Shown piece after piece: positions 57,354 through 57,608 of a stretch of DNA of 57,608 bases. Each line of letters starts with the position of its first letter. The first letter of the stretch is position 1. The notes under the pieces were generated by a model. The model was not told the DNA's origin. It ran no database searches and saw nothing but the letters and a program-made list of their open reading frames with translations. The DNA is from Tannerellaceae bacterium (GTDB taxonomy: Bacteria; Bacteroidota; Bacteroidia; Bacteroidales; Tannerellaceae): the NCBI GenBank assembly GCA_021203545.1, contig JAJQAZ010000165.1, positions 1 through 57,608 on the forward strand, in the 5' to 3' direction. The translations under genes were made by a program, and so were the position numbers.

Positions 57354-57438
57354 GTGCTATGCACATGGCACAGGAGTGCCACCTGCATGGCATCACTGTT
57401 TCCATTAGCATGGCATTTTAGTGCCACCTGCATGGCAC
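57354..57438. repeat. 22-bp tandem palindromic repeats, four units
   Basis: The units start at 57354, 57376, 57398 and 57421 with the same RTGCCA...ATGGCA form as the array at 20429-20600; one unit is degenerate (GTTTCC) and one gap is 23 bases. It lies after the rpoD terminator, again in a gene-free stretch. Confidence 0.8.
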
Positions 57439-57558
57439 TGGGATGAAGTGACTATACATAATTTTTTCTTCACAGCTGTGGAATATTATTAATAGACTAT
57501 ATAATATGTACGCGAAAAGAGGGGTGAGAAACTTTTTTAGAAAAAACTCGTCAAAACA

Positions 57559-57590
57559 TTTGGAAATAAAAACTGTGTTATGTACTTTTG
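57559..57590 (+). promoter_or_regulatory. Full Bacteroidetes promoter at the window edge
   Basis: TTTG (57559-57562), 20 bases, then TACTTTTG (57583-57590) give both consensus elements at normal spacing. It would drive a gene starting beyond 57608, which cannot be seen. Confidence 0.7.
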
Positions 57591-57608
57591 CACCCGCATT
57601 CAGGGCGA

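Overview
The window is a chromosomal stretch from a member of the order Bacteroidales, most likely a Parabacteroides-like or related gut genus. This is inferred from several features. There are promoters of the Bacteroidetes type (TAnnTTTG -7 boxes). The primary sigma factor is short (286 aa) and lacks region 1.1. There is an argF' carbamoyltransferase of the N-succinylornithine type, a PPi-dependent phosphofructokinase, a GGGtGRT protein and a DUF3575/DUF3868 pair. No tRNA, rRNA, transposase, phage gene or CRISPR array was seen.

Bases 1-12.2 kb hold the most interesting system, a two-operon cluster for a ribosomally made and post-translationally modified peptide. The plus-strand operon encodes a double-glycine precursor peptide with a Cys-rich core (18-226), a strong hairpin (229-274), a radical SAM/SPASM maturase with a PqqD-like N-terminus (350-1850), a short LanC-like protein and a family-4-type glycosyltransferase. 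The converging minus-strand operon, read from 12139 down, encodes a second short LanC-like protein, a C39-peptidase ABC exporter, an HlyD adaptor, a second family-4-type glycosyltransferase, a GT2-GT fusion and a third LanC-like protein. The combination suggests a radical-SAM-modified and glycosylated peptide, trimmed at Gly-Gly and exported. The three LanC-like proteins lack the zinc ligands of true cyclases.

From 12.3 to 31.6 kb lie cell-envelope genes: a lipoprotein and ABC-2 exporter, a Na+/H+ antiporter, an EamA transporter, an ABC exporter, a MacB/FtsX permease behind a clear sigma-54 promoter, a DUF2339/DUF3999-like pair, small secreted proteins and lipoproteins, and a glutaminase-A-like lipoprotein. 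From 31.9 to 38.9 kb lie argF', proA, proB, an acyl-CoA synthetase with its XRE-cupin neighbour, and signal peptidase I. From 39 to 48.1 kb lie a DUF3868/DUF3575 pair, a primase-derived TOPRIM protein, two nitroreductases and the GGGtGRT module. From 48.3 kb to the end lie PFP, a thioredoxin-like protein, ribE, MATE, YihY, rnpB, a DegP/HtrA protease and rpoD.

Two global features cut across all regions. First, about a dozen genes are broken by single-base changes in homopolymers, and four more carry an in-frame stop that looks like CAA/CAG to TAA/TAG. The number and kind of these lesions point to consensus error at least as much as to gene decay. Second, the intergenic DNA is unusually rich in families of palindromic repeats: 22-bp tandem units, paired 18-bp hairpins with compensatory changes, TAGTAGTTATCA arrays flanking the proline genes, and 25-27 bp long inverted repeats.
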